A DNA stretch of 64,000 nt, from the NCBI RefSeq assembly GCF_949987535.1, contig NC_080074.1, forward strand, positions 42,515,641 to 42,579,640, given 5' to 3'. Of the stretch, positions 24,325-35,525 are shown one piece after another. This DNA is from Balaenoptera acutorostrata (lineage: Eukaryota > Chordata > Mammalia > Artiodactyla > Balaenopteridae). The first letter of the stretch is position 1; each line of letters begins with the position of its first letter. The position numbers and the translations under genes are program-made. Under the pieces are notes generated by a model. The model did no database searches and had not been told where the DNA came from. It saw only the letters and a list, made by a program, of their open reading frames with translations.

Positions 24325-24339
24325 TGGTATCATACTTTT

Positions 24340-24920
24340 AATTATTGTAGCTTTACTGTATATCTTGGCATCTCTTAGTGAACCAGCTCCCTCATTGTTC
24401 TTTTTCTGTTTTCTTGCTAATCTCAGTCAATCTTTAATGTAAATTTCATCATTCCAACTAATGACAAGTTAGTTTAAAAATATTTTTTCAATAGAACTGT
24501 ATGAAATTTACAAATTTGGGGAGAACTGATGTCTTTATAACACTGAGTCACCTCATCCAGGAACATGCTGAGATTCTTCATTGACCTGGATCTCTTTTTG
24601 TGCTCTTCAATACAATGTTGTGGTTTTCTTCATATAAGTTTCACCTATTTCTTGCTAAATTTATCCATAGGCATTATATTTTTCCACATTTTTTCCATTA
24701 TATTTCCCGTCTCTTACAGGTTAAAAGATCAATCAGAAAGCTCTTGATTTTTTGTATATTTCCCACATCGTACTGAATTTTCATGTTCAGTTCTAAAAGA
24801 TTCTCAGTTGATTCAACTGAATTTTGAGGCATTTAACTATAGCTTCTAAATATAAAAATAATTGTGTCCATTTCTTTGCAATATTTGTACTTCTCTGTTT
24901 TCCCATGTTATTGCTTTGAT
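24340..24920 (-). mobile_element. Probable L1 fragment, antisense
   Basis: Wording such as ccaatcttagtgaaccagct-like text, tttataacactgagtcacct and cataggcattatatttttcc is typical of antisense L1 ORF2. It is decayed and its boundaries are uncertain. The CHR SINE that follows lies within or beside it. Confidence 0.5.
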
Positions 24921-24936
24921 TAAAACTTTTAGAACA

Positions 24937-25274
24937 GGGGACTTCCCTGGTGGTGCAGTGGTTAAGAACCCACCTACCAATGCAGGGGACACGCATTCGA
25001 GCCCTGGTCCAGAAGGATCCCACATGCCACGGAGTAACTAAGCCCGTGCGTCACAACTACTGAGCCTGTGCTCTTGAGCCCATGAGCCACAACTACTGAG
25101 CCCACGTGCCACAACTACTGAAGCCCACATTCCGCAACAAGAGAAACCACTGCAATAAGCCCACGCACCGCAACAAAGAGCAGCCCCCACTCGCCACAAC
25201 TAGAGTAAGCCTGTGTGCAGCAACGAAGACCCAACAACAGCCAAAAATAAATAAATAAATTTATTAAAAAAAAA
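24937..25274 (+). mobile_element. CHR-type SINE
   Basis: Begins ggacttccctggtggtgcag. Flanked by aaaacttttagaaca (24,922-24,936) and aaaacttctagaaca (25,275-25,289). Its body has extra cacaactactgagcc repeats, which place it in the longer variant group. Confidence 0.95.
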
Positions 25275-25289
25275 AAAACTTCTAGAACA

Positions 25290-25892
25290 ATATTAAATAA
25301 GGTGTTAAGGCAGAAAGTATTCGTTTTCCCCCAGCGTCTATTCTCTTCTTCATCCATAGGAAACCCTAGTTTTCAGAAGAGCAAAAGGCTACTCAGAATA
25401 AAGGCTACAGTTTCCAGCATCCCTTACAACAAAGTGAAGCCATGTGACCAATGACTGACCAATGTCAGCAGAAGTATCATGTGGCAACTTCCATAAGCCA
25501 CAGCAGACACCACAGTGGTCTCCCTTCTTCTTTACCCATTGTCCTTTCCTCCATCCTTCTGCCTTAAATACAGATATGAGATCTGGAACTTGCGTTATCA
25601 TCTTAAAATATGAGAATGAAGACCACATCCCAGGAGTGATAGAATGAATCTGGGTACCTGAAGAGGCCATGAAGTAGGCCTACTTTACCACCCTTAACTG
25701 CCTTTCTCCAGTTTTCTTGAAAAGAAGAAGAGAGAGAAATAAAACCAAACCTAATCCTAACAGATACAATTGTAATAGTGATGATCACCCTTTTACCTGA
25801 ACATAATAGAAATACTACTTAGTATAATATTTGCCATTGGCTTCTTATATATACTGCTTCTCAACCTAATAAAATTTCCTTCAAACTGATTT
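25290..25892. other. Intergenic, possibly a decayed LTR
   Basis: The segment 25,400-25,690 includes aagccatgtgaccaatgact and gagaatgaagaccacatccc, reminiscent of MaLR-type LTR text. The assignment is weak. Confidence 0.3.
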
Positions 25893-26030
25893 ACAAAAAA
25901 ATTTTTTTAATTTTTATTTTATATTGGAGCATAGTTGATTAACAATGTTGTGTCAGTTTCAGGTGTACAGCAAAGTGATTCAGTTATACACTTACATGTA
26001 TCTATTCTTTTTCAAATTCTTACTTTTATC
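25893..26030 (-). mobile_element. Cetartiodactyl L1-related 3' fragment, antisense
   Basis: Contains gttgattaacaatgttgtgt, cagtttcaggtgtacagcaa and agtgattcagttatacac, a frequent cetartiodactyl repeat end that I take to be antisense L1. Confidence 0.55.
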
Positions 26031-26046
26031 AAATGACTATTTAGAT

Positions 26047-26256
26047 CAGCACTGTCCAATAGAACTTTCCACAATGATGGAAATGTTCATATCTGTGTTA
26101 ATTCCATAACCACGAGGCATATGTGGCTATTGAGCACTTGAAATATGGCTAGTGGGAATAAGGAACCAAATTTTTAAAAATAATTTAACTTCATTTATTC
26201 AAATTTCTACTGGAATAGCTATGTGTGGCTAGTGTCTACCATGTTGGACAGAGCAG
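26047..26256 (+). mobile_element. Non-autonomous hAT-type DNA transposon
   Basis: Terminal inverted repeats cagcactgtccaa and ttggacagagcag bound a 210-bp element with internal tgtggctattgagcacttga. The flanking 8-bp duplication is atttagat (26,039-26,046) against atccagat (26,257-26,264), six of eight identical, as expected for an old hAT insertion. No transposase is encoded. Confidence 0.88.
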
Positions 26257-26264
26257 ATCCAGAT

Positions 26265-26803
26265 GACTGTATAGATATTCTCTTTTAATCTATTAATATA
26301 AGATAATGAAATAATAGATATAGTGATATTAAACCAGCTTTCATTTCTGGAACAAGATCTACTTGGTAATGCTAGATTTGACTTGCTAATATATTATTAA
26401 TGTAGTAAGACAGAGAAAATTGCATTCACCAGGATTCTTAGAGAAAGCACTATATTTGTTCAGAAGAAATGCTTCATAAGTCTCTTGGGGTAGTATATAA
26501 GACCTTGAGGGAATGTGCAAATAACAAGGATAATGGAACTTGCCCTCCATAATAAAGGAGTATGGAATTTTATGTCCTAAACAGAAAAATTGACAGGGAC
26601 AGAGTAGAGCCTCTGAGGCTGAGTACTGCATGAGGAATGAAGGAGAGACAAATAAGACGTTAGTGACACCATAGAAAGAGAACGAGAAAGAAGAGAGATT
26701 TCAGATAGAGAGTTTTCTGAAAGATTGTAAATATCATGTGATATAGTTCTTCCTCTAGTCTCCACAAATTTTCAGTAAAGTCCACAAAGATCATTAATGT
26801 TGC

Positions 26804-26805
<2 letters not shown>
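26265..26805. other. Intergenic, no recognised feature
   Basis: AT-rich, nothing diagnostic seen. Confidence 0.4.

Positions 26806-26842
<37 letters not shown>
26806..26842. repeat. (GT)n microsatellite
   Basis: About 18 uninterrupted GT units. Confidence 0.97.
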
Positions 26843-26847
<5 letters not shown>

Positions 26848-26869
26848 ACTGGACAGGTTCACAGATATT

Positions 26870-27230
26870 CTATTTCTTTGTCCTTCCAGACATGTAGCAG
26901 GATTTCGTTTTCTTAAACTCTTAAAATTAGTTGCGGCTTGCACTGACCAATAAATGTGAGTGGAAGTAACATGGGTCATTTCCAGAAAGAAGTTTTTGGT
27001 GCCCATGCATGGTTTTCCATATTCCCTTTTCCCTCTCATGGCCATGTTCCAGATAGTGGAATCTCTGACAGCCTGTGTCTCTGAATGAGAACTATATACA
27101 ACAGAACCCATAGTCAACCTGTGACAGACACAGTGTGAGTGGGAAATAAGTCTTTGTTGTCTTGGGCCACTAAAATTTTTAGATCGTTACTGCAACATAA
27201 TCCAGTCTATTCTAACTGATAAGGAAATTG
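26870..27230 (+). mobile_element. Solo LTR, ERVL-MaLR-like
   Basis: Contains cctctcatggccatgttcca, the late segment gtgggaaataagtctttgtt with gtcttgggccactaaaattt, and an ending attctaactgataag. This is the layout of a MaLR-type LTR 3' half. No internal retroviral genes are adjacent. Confidence 0.6.
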
Positions 27231-28089
27231 ATAGCTTATAGTGGAGTGTTGCTGCATTTTAGAAAAAACATTAAAATATTTGGCACTAGATTTAGGAATG
27301 GGAGGTAGATGGTGAAGAAAACATTGAGCACGAAAAGATGAAAATCTATTTTATACAGTGAGAAATCATTTGGAACAAGGTAGAGAAAACAAAGACATAT
27401 AGCAAAATGGGAATTATGTCCAGAAAAGAATTATGGTTACACCTATTGGTATATGGAGCTGACTGAAATCAAATAGGAAAGTAGTCATGAATGTTTTTGA
27501 GCGATTTGTACTGCAAAATTCCACCAACCTGGACAAAAAATGATTCTAGACTTATGACAACCACAGGTCCCAGTCTTCTATTGAACAGGAAGTGGGCCAG
27601 TAATGCTGCCTGCCCCAGTAAAGGATATAGTCCCTGATTCCCAAGTCAGATATGACCAAAGAGAATAGTGGAGAAGGAAGAATCTCTTAGAGGTAGAATC
27701 TTGGTGCAATGAGTAACAACAGATGTTCAAGGAGCCAAGTCAGGACTCGACCAAAGGATAATCCCCACTTCCAGAAAAGGGGCTCTTTTCATGTTACCCA
27801 ACCCGTGTGCATATTGAGTGAGGGGCAGATAATATTTTAGTTCACAAGTCTCCAGATCAAAAGAAGCCATATCCAGGCTTGATAGAGACAATTTATTAGG
27901 CATCACCTCCTTGTTCATGAACAGCCCAACACACATCACCCAGAGATCCTGGACTTTAAGTCTGGTTTTGTTAGACTATAGAAATTTTGGGTAGTGTCCT
28001 TTGGAGAGGGGACAATTGTATTTTGAATGTGGAAAGGAGAGTGAAGCCAGTAATTGGTGACCAGGAAGGAGTTCTCTGGTAATTATTAG
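27231..28089. other. Intergenic, no recognised feature
   Basis: Nothing diagnostic seen. Confidence 0.4.
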
Positions 28090-28480
28090 GACTGTTTGCA
28101 AATATTCCAGACCTTTCTACTTCCATGATGAAGGTAGGATTCTTCTTAACCTTTAAAAGTTAGATGCAGACATGTGACTTGCCTTGGCCAATGATATCTA
28201 AGTAGAAATTATATATGTCATCTCTGTAACAACACATTAAGAGCCCAGAATACGATTCCCCATATTTCCTTGGGTAATCATAATGACTGCAATTTAATGA
28301 TAGCAGTCATTAAATAATTTTCCAAATGGTTGATATTCTGAAAGTCTGTATCCCTTTGTGAGGAAATCCCCAGCTGACCCTCAGTTGAATAAGCAAGAAA
28401 TAAGCTTTCGTTGTTTTAAACCACTAAGGATTTGGGGTTTTTTGTTACCCTAGCAAAACCTTGAGTATCCTGGCAGATAT
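28090..28480 (+). mobile_element. Solo LTR, ERVL-MaLR-like
   Basis: Contains acatgtgacttgccttggcc with aatgatatctaagtag, then aagaaataagctttcgttgt and ttaaaccactaaggatttgg. These are the same landmarks as the LTR at 26,870-27,230, but it is an independent, more mutated copy. Confidence 0.55.
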
Positions 28481-28851
28481 AATGTGATTTGAGAAAGCCT
28501 AGGAAAAGGGTGAGTTCTGCACTGAATGGTGCAGGGCCAAACAGAGTCATCTTGTGAGGACTAGGAGATAAATGTTTCCTGGGACACATTTAGGATAAAT
28601 GCATCTATATTCATGTATATTCATTATTTTCTTTTTGTGCTATAATTTTTCAGTTTTTATATCAGTTATGCTAGCCTTAAAAAATGGGTAGACAAATGTT
28701 ATGGGTTCTCTTTTCATATGCTTTGGAAGAGTAAAAGGAACAAAGGAATGATCTGTGCCTTAATTAATTTTTTAAGTTCACCTATAAAACCATTTTGATC
28801 AGAATTATTTCACTTGCAAGTGAAAGACTCCTAAATTAAACTAGCTTTAGC

Positions 28852-28960
28852 AAAAGAAAGGAAGGAAGGAAGGAAGGAAGGAAGGAAGGAAGGAAGGGAG
28901 GGAGGGAGGGAGGGAGGAGGGAAAGAGGGAGGGAAGGAAGGAAGGAAGGAAGGAAGAAAG
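28852..28960. repeat. (GGAA)n/(GGGA)n microsatellite
   Basis: Roughly 11 consecutive GGAA units followed by GGGA and further GGAA units. The tract follows tagcaaaagaaag, an A-rich stretch from which it probably grew. Confidence 0.96.
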
Positions 28961-31900
28961 ATGTATTGCTCCACACATAGGAAGGACAGGAGTAGCGCCA
29001 AGAAGTCAAACAATGCTGGAATCTTTCTCTTTTACTTTATTTCCATGTCTGTGTCTGAGTTCTATGTTTGCATGTGTGCCTGTCTCTCTCAGACTCCATC
29101 TCTCAGTCAAAGAGTTTCTGACTGTGTGTCTGTCTGTCCTGTGTCACCATGTCCCTGCTCCTGATCCCTTTCTCTCCCTCTCCCTCTCTTTCTTGTCTTC
29201 CATTGCAGATGGGCTTAATTTATATGGGAGGGAGTTGTTGAGACCACATGTAGTTATAGGCTTACATCATTCCCATTTAGCAACCAAGAAGAAGAGAACT
29301 TTTCCCACATATGTGAATACAAAATTACCAGAAAAGACTTCCATTAACTCTACTGGGGTCACGTGCCCATCTTGGATCCTTATATACAAGGATATATACT
29401 AATATGGTTCAGCATGATTGGTTTACTTCTGTGGCCAGGAATCAGTGCAATATCCCACTATCATAATCATATAACTGAGGTGGGAGAGGAGCCACCCCCC
29501 AAAGGAAGAAGTGGTACTGACTGATAAAAGAAAAAGAAGACAGATAAAAATGTAGGGAGAAACATAATAGTTAGGCAAATAAACACAGTAGATATACACC
29601 ACCCCCAAAAAAACTGGGCTCAGCTCTGGAGGGGAATAAATCTTTGGCAACCTTTTTCAACTCCCTCCGTGGTCATTGGTCTATTTGGGTTCTCCTAACT
29701 CCACTTGAGTCAATTTTGATAATTTACATTTTTATTAGAAAATCACTTATTTCATCCAGATTTTCCAATGTATTGGCAAAAATTGAACAGACTTTTCCTC
29801 ATAATGTCCATCAAAATGAAAGCCAATGGCATAATGCCATGGGCAATTCCATACAAGCAATTCTCTGGGGAACTAAATCAAAAGTATTTCAGGCTGCAGC
29901 TCTCTCTTGGTTTGGTTAATCCAGGAACAAAATTGAGTGTGTCCAAAGAACAGATGGACTGCATATCCTTCAGGCAGTTCTCCACATATATTACTTTTCA
30001 CAACTGAGCTTTTGATAGGTACTGGGCAGCAGAGATTTCTAGGTTATAACCTCTGTCAAGAACTTGGAGTACGAATTATTTTACAGTGCTCAATTTCATG
30101 TTTCATAGGTCAGTCAAAATGGAGAGAGTTGACATTCTCTTATGAAAGTCGAGACATCTAAAATAGGACACATGTCTGAAGAGAAGAGTCCTCAGGACCT
30201 TACAAAGGTAGGTCCATGGAATAAGTACTCATGGACAGGGCCAATCTTTTCTCGGATCAACTGAACAGCTGAACGAAACACAAGACAGAACGACAGACAG
30301 CATTCTGTGAGAGCTCGGAAAGAGCCAGTGCACTGCCATCAGAGGGTATGGATAAAGCAGGTGGGAGAGAAAAATGACATACAGCTTTCATCACAAAAGT
30401 GGTAGTAGAGATGGGCATTATAGGATGGGAGGGACTTCAAAGGGCAGAAGGGAAGCAGAGGGGCAAGAGAGAACTTAACGAATGAGCATGTCTTGTGAAA
30501 TATATACTTTTACAGTTTAGGGAATGCCTGAAGGGATAAAACAAAGGTTGGATGGAAAGATAAACCAAACTATTGTCCAGCCAATGTGAGGTAAGGAGGT
30601 CCAAGCTGAATGATGTGGAAAGCGGCCCTGAGAGACAAAAGGCCTCCCACTCTAGTTGAGCTCCCAGTTGAATTCAGCCACATGAATGATGCTAAAGATG
30701 ATCACAAGAAGCAGAGGAAAAGTGCAGCTGAGCCCGGCCTAAATTCAAACCAACGCTGAGAAATAATAAACTGTCATGGTTCTAAGCCACTCCATTAGGA
30801 TGTGGCTTGCCCTATTAGGTATATGGTCAGGTCTGGAACTGCCTGCCCAGTCTTGTGCTACCCTTATACTAAGTAGTATGGTATACTACCCTTATAGTAA
30901 TATATATTAGCATTCTGAATCTAAACCCTCCTTCACAAAGGATCCTGAATTTCTTCTATGAGAAGGAGGATTACAGAGGTCCATGGATACTGAAGAAAAA
31001 AAGTAAATTCAACACCAGGTTTGTTACTTATACTGTGTCTATTAACATTCACCTTGTGTGCACTTTCCTTTTCCCCACATGATAAAATGTTTCCTTTTAT
31101 TATGATTTCAACAATGCTTTGGATTACTGTCTAGATGTTCAAAATCCAAGGTTCTATCTTTTTCGCATGAAGATGTACATGATGACTGACATTGACACGA
31201 GTGACACATTCACGTGGGTTTATTGCAGGGGCTCTGAAAGCCCACCCCACTGACTATATAATCCTCTTGCCTTCGTTCTGTAGTGCAGCCAGTTTGGAGG
31301 GGTTAATTTTGTGAAATATTTATGAAATATCTGGGAAAATTTAGAAAGCAATTTGAAAAAATCATGGAAAGTCTGTTGGAATAACTTTTTCCTTGATTCA
31401 ACTTTCCTCGACAATAGGAGAAAAAAACACCCTGATTCTTTGCTTGCACCATTCCCCTCTACGAAGGCGGCCCTTCCTTCTCTTTCACCCCTAGATAACT
31501 CAACCTTTGATAGCCACTTGCTCTCTCTAATACTCTCTCAAAAAGCAGAAATCAATTGTTCTTTCAACTGGTTCTCCCAGCCTTTTAAATGTACTTCTAT
31601 GACAGGGAACTGCGTGTTATTAAACTACTTCTGTATGTGTCTCTCACTGTGAGGACAGGTCGAGTTATCACTTTTACTTTTCCAGTTCCAGGATCAGTGC
31701 ACAGCAAATAGCAGGCACTTGGTAATTCTCGGCAGAATTAAAATGAAATGTGAAAACTAAAAATGTTAACTGTTTAACAGAATGTAAATAAACTTAAATG
31801 GAAGAAAATAGTCTCGATTAATTTTGGCAGGACCTTTTTAGAAAGAAATAATTTGTGAAATGATGGAGAATAAAAGAAAAAATCAGAACCAGAACAGCTC

Positions 31901-32142
31901 AAATAAACATGAAAAAATCATGATTAATTCTAAAAAATAATAATGCAGTGATAGCACAATTGCTTTTTTAGCTTTCTAGTATCCTCTATTCTTTCTAGAA
32001 CTTTATATCTGGCTTATGATTTGACCCTAGAAACAATTACTATATTCCAAGTCAGTATAATATCTAAGACGATATAGAGATCCTTCATCATTAATCTCAA
32101 GGCACGGGCTGAAATAACAGGAGAATGGAGAAAAAGGGAAAC
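28961..32142. other. Intergenic; scattered decayed repeats
   Basis: No gene. The stretch 29,210-29,470 (for example tctactggggtcacgtgccc) resembles an old interspersed repeat that I cannot name. An L2-like 3' end may occupy 31,560-31,745 (agcaggcacttggtaattct). Overlapping open frames at 29,644-30,161 share no family motif. Confidence 0.4.
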
Positions 32143-32157
32143 AAAAATGCTGACATT

Positions 32158-32468
32158 GGGCTTCCCTGGTGGCGCAGTGGTTGAGAATCTGCCTGCCAAT
32201 GCGGGGGACACGGGTTCAAGCCCTGGTCTGGGAAGATCCCACATGCCGCGGAGCAACGAGGCCCGTGAGCCACAATTACTGAGCCTGCGCGTCTGGAGCC
32301 TGTGCTCCGCAACAAGAGAGGCCACAATAATGAGAGGCCCGCGCACCGCAATGAAGAGTGGCCCCCACTTGCCGCAACTAGAGAAAGCCCTCACACAGAA
32401 ACGAAGACGCAACACAGCCATAAATAAATAAATAATTAATAAATAAACCCAAAAGTTAAAAAAAAAAT
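32158..32468 (+). mobile_element. CHR-type SINE
   Basis: Flanked by atgctgacatt (32,147-32,157 and 32,469-32,479). The tail contains a non-A word (acccaaaagtt) between two A-rich runs. Confidence 0.96.
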
Positions 32469-32627
32469 ATGCTGACATTTAGGGCTTAATTCTTTTACTT
32501 ATCTTTATGGCCACAGAGGAAAGAGAGGTAAATCAGAGGCTGGAGAGAACTATTATAAAATTCCAATTAATATCATCAGATAATTTGGGAGCTACTACAT
32601 TCACTGAAACAAGAACAGATGTCAACA

Positions 32628-35525
32628 CAAATTCTTAGAAATGCAGAACCTGCTGAGACTGAACCAGGAAGAAATAGAAAATATGAACAGACCAATCACA
32701 AGCACTGAAATTGAAACTGTGATTAAAAATCTTCCAACAAACAAAAGCCCAGGACCAGATGGCTTCACAGGCGAATTCTATCAAACATTTAGAGAACAGA
32801 TAACACCTATCCTTCTCAAACTATTCCAAAATATAGCAGAGGGAGGAACACTCCCAACTCATTCCACGAGGCCACCATCACTCTGACACCAAAACCAGAC
32901 AAAGATGTCACAAAGAAAGAAAACTACAGGCCAATATCACTGATGAACATAGATGCAAAAATCCTCAACAAAATACTATCAAACAGAATCCAACAGCACA
33001 TTAAAAGGATCATACACCATGATCAAGTGGGGTTTATCCCAGGACTGCAAGGATTCTTCAATATACACAAATCAACCAATGTGATACACCATATTAACAA
33101 ACAGAAGGAGAAAAACCATATGATCATCTCAATAGATGCAGAAAATGCTTTCAACAAAATTCAACACCCATTTATGATAAAAACCCTCCAGAAAGTAGGC
33201 ATAGAGGGAAGCTACCTCAACATAATAAAGGCCATATATGACAAACCCACAGCCAACATCATCCTCAATGGTGAAAAACTGAAACCATTTCCACTAAGAT
33301 CAGGAACAAGACAAGGTTGCCCACTCTCACCACTATAATTCAACATAGTTTTGGAAGTTTTAGCCGCAGCAATCAGAGAAGAAAAAGAAATAAAAGGAAT
33401 CCAAATCAGAAAAGAAGAAGTAAAGCTGTCACTGTCTGCAGATGACATGATACTATACATAGAGAATCCTAAATACGCTACCAGAAAACTACTAGAGCTA
33501 ATCAATGAATTTGGTAAAGTAGCAGGATACAAAATTAATGCACAGAAATTTCTTGCATTCCTATACACTAATGATGAAAAATCTGAAAGTGAAATTAAGA
33601 AAACACTCCCATTTAGCACTGCAACAAAAAGAATAAAATATCTCGGAATAAACCTACCTAAGGAGACAAAAGACCTGTATGCAGAAAATTATAAAACACT
33701 GATGAAAGAAATTAAAGATGATACAAACAGATGGAGAGATATACCATGTTCTTGGCAGAATCAACATTGTGAAAATGACTGTACTACCCAAAGCAATCTA
33801 CAGATTCAATGCAAGCCCTATCAAACTACCACTGGCATTTTTCACAGAACTAGAACAAAAAATTTCACAATTTGTATGGAAACACAAAAGACCCCGAATA
33901 CCCAAAGCAATTTTGAGAAAGAAAAACGGAGCTGGAGGAATCAGGCTCCCTGACTTCAGACTATACTACAAAGCTATAGTAATCAAGATAGTATGGTACT
34001 GGCACAAAAACAGAAATACAGATCAATGGTACAGGATAGAAAGCCCAGAGATAAACCCACACACATATGGTCACCTTATCTTTGATAAAGGAGGCAAGAA
34101 TATACAGTGGAGAAAAGACAGCCTCTTCAGTAAGTGGTGCTGGGAAAACTGGACAGCTACATGTAAAAGAATGAAATTAGAACACTCCCTAACACCATAC
34201 ACAAAAATAAACTCAAAATGGATTAAAGACCTAAATGTAAGGCCAGACACTATCAAACTCTTAGAGGAAAACATAGGCAGAACACTCTATGACATACATC
34301 ACAGCAAGATTCTTTTTGACCCAGCTCCCAGAGAAATGGAAATAAGAACACAAATAAATAAACGGGACCTAATGAAACTTAAAAGCTTTTGCACAGCAAA
34401 GGAAACCATAAACAAGCCAAAAAGACAACCCTCAGAATGGGAGAAAATATTTGCAAATGAAGCAACTGACAAAGGATTAATCTCCAAAATTTACAAGCAG
34501 CTCATGCAGCTCAATATCAGAAAAACAAACAACCCAATCCAAAAATGGGCAGAAGACCTAAATAGACATTTCCCCAAAGAAGATATACAGAACGCCAACA
34601 AACACATGAAAGAATGCTCAACATCATTAATCATTAGAGAAATGCAAAGCAAAACTACAATGAGATATCATCTCACACCAGTCAGAATGGCCATCGTCAA
34701 AAAATCTACAAACAATAAATGTTGGAGAGGGTGTGGAGAAAAGAGAACCCTCTTGCCCTGTTGGTGGGAATGTAAATTGATACAGCCACTATGGAGAACA
34801 GTATGGAGGTTCCTTAAAAAACTAAAAATAGAACTACCATAGGACACAGCAATCCCACTACTGGACATATACCCTGAGAAAACCATAATTCAAAAAGAGG
34901 TATGCTCCACAATGTTCATTGCAGCTCTATTTACAATAGCCAGGACATGGAAGCAACCTAAGTGTCCATCGACAGATGAATGGATGAAGAAGATGTGGCA
35001 CATATATACAATGGAATATTACTCAGCCATAAAAAGAAACGAAATTGAGTTATTTGTAGTGAGGTGGATGGACCTACAGTCTGTCATACAGAGTGAAGTA
35101 AGTCAGAAAGAGAAAAACAAATACCGTATGCTAACACATATATATGGAATCTAAAAAAAAGTGGTCATGAAAAACCTGGGGGCAAGACGGGAATAAAGAC
35201 ACAGACCTACTAGAGAATGGACTTGAGGATATGGGGAGGGGGAAGGGTAAGCTGGGATGAAGTGAGAGAGTGGCATGGACATATATACACTACCAAATGT
35301 AAAACAGATAGCTAGTGGGAAGCAGCCGCATAGCACAGGGAGATCAGCTTGGTGCTTTGTGACCACCTAGAGGGGTGGGATAGGGGGTTGGGAGGGAGGG
35401 AGACGCAAGAGGGAAGAGATATGGGGATATATGTATATGTATAACTGATTCACTTTGTTATAAAGCAGAAACTAACACACCATTGTAAAGCAATTATACT
35501 CCAATAAAGACATTAAAAAAAAAAA
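32628..35525 (+). pseudogene. 5'-truncated L1 retrotransposon (ORF2 from the RT domain to the 3' UTR), inactivated
   Basis: The insertion is bounded by a perfect 17-bp target duplication, aagaacagatgtcaaca (32,611-32,627 and 35,526-35,542), with an A tail. It starts inside ORF2 just upstream of the reverse transcriptase domain ([15 protein letters not shown] near 32,740) and reads through the RT palm, the C-terminal zinc-knuckle region and a 370-base 3' UTR. Breaks seen: frameshifts near 32,870 and 33,740, a stop at 33,337, a stop at 34,840-34,842 that splits the C-terminal region (the frame continues to 35,154), and the catalytic FADD motif reads SADD at about 33,440. It encodes no working enzyme. 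At about 2.9 kb it is roughly half of a full L1. Confidence 0.95.

Noticed and set aside
32641..35154. Active L1 reverse transcriptase
   Set aside because: Truncated at the 5' end, with frameshifts, stops and a changed catalytic motif.
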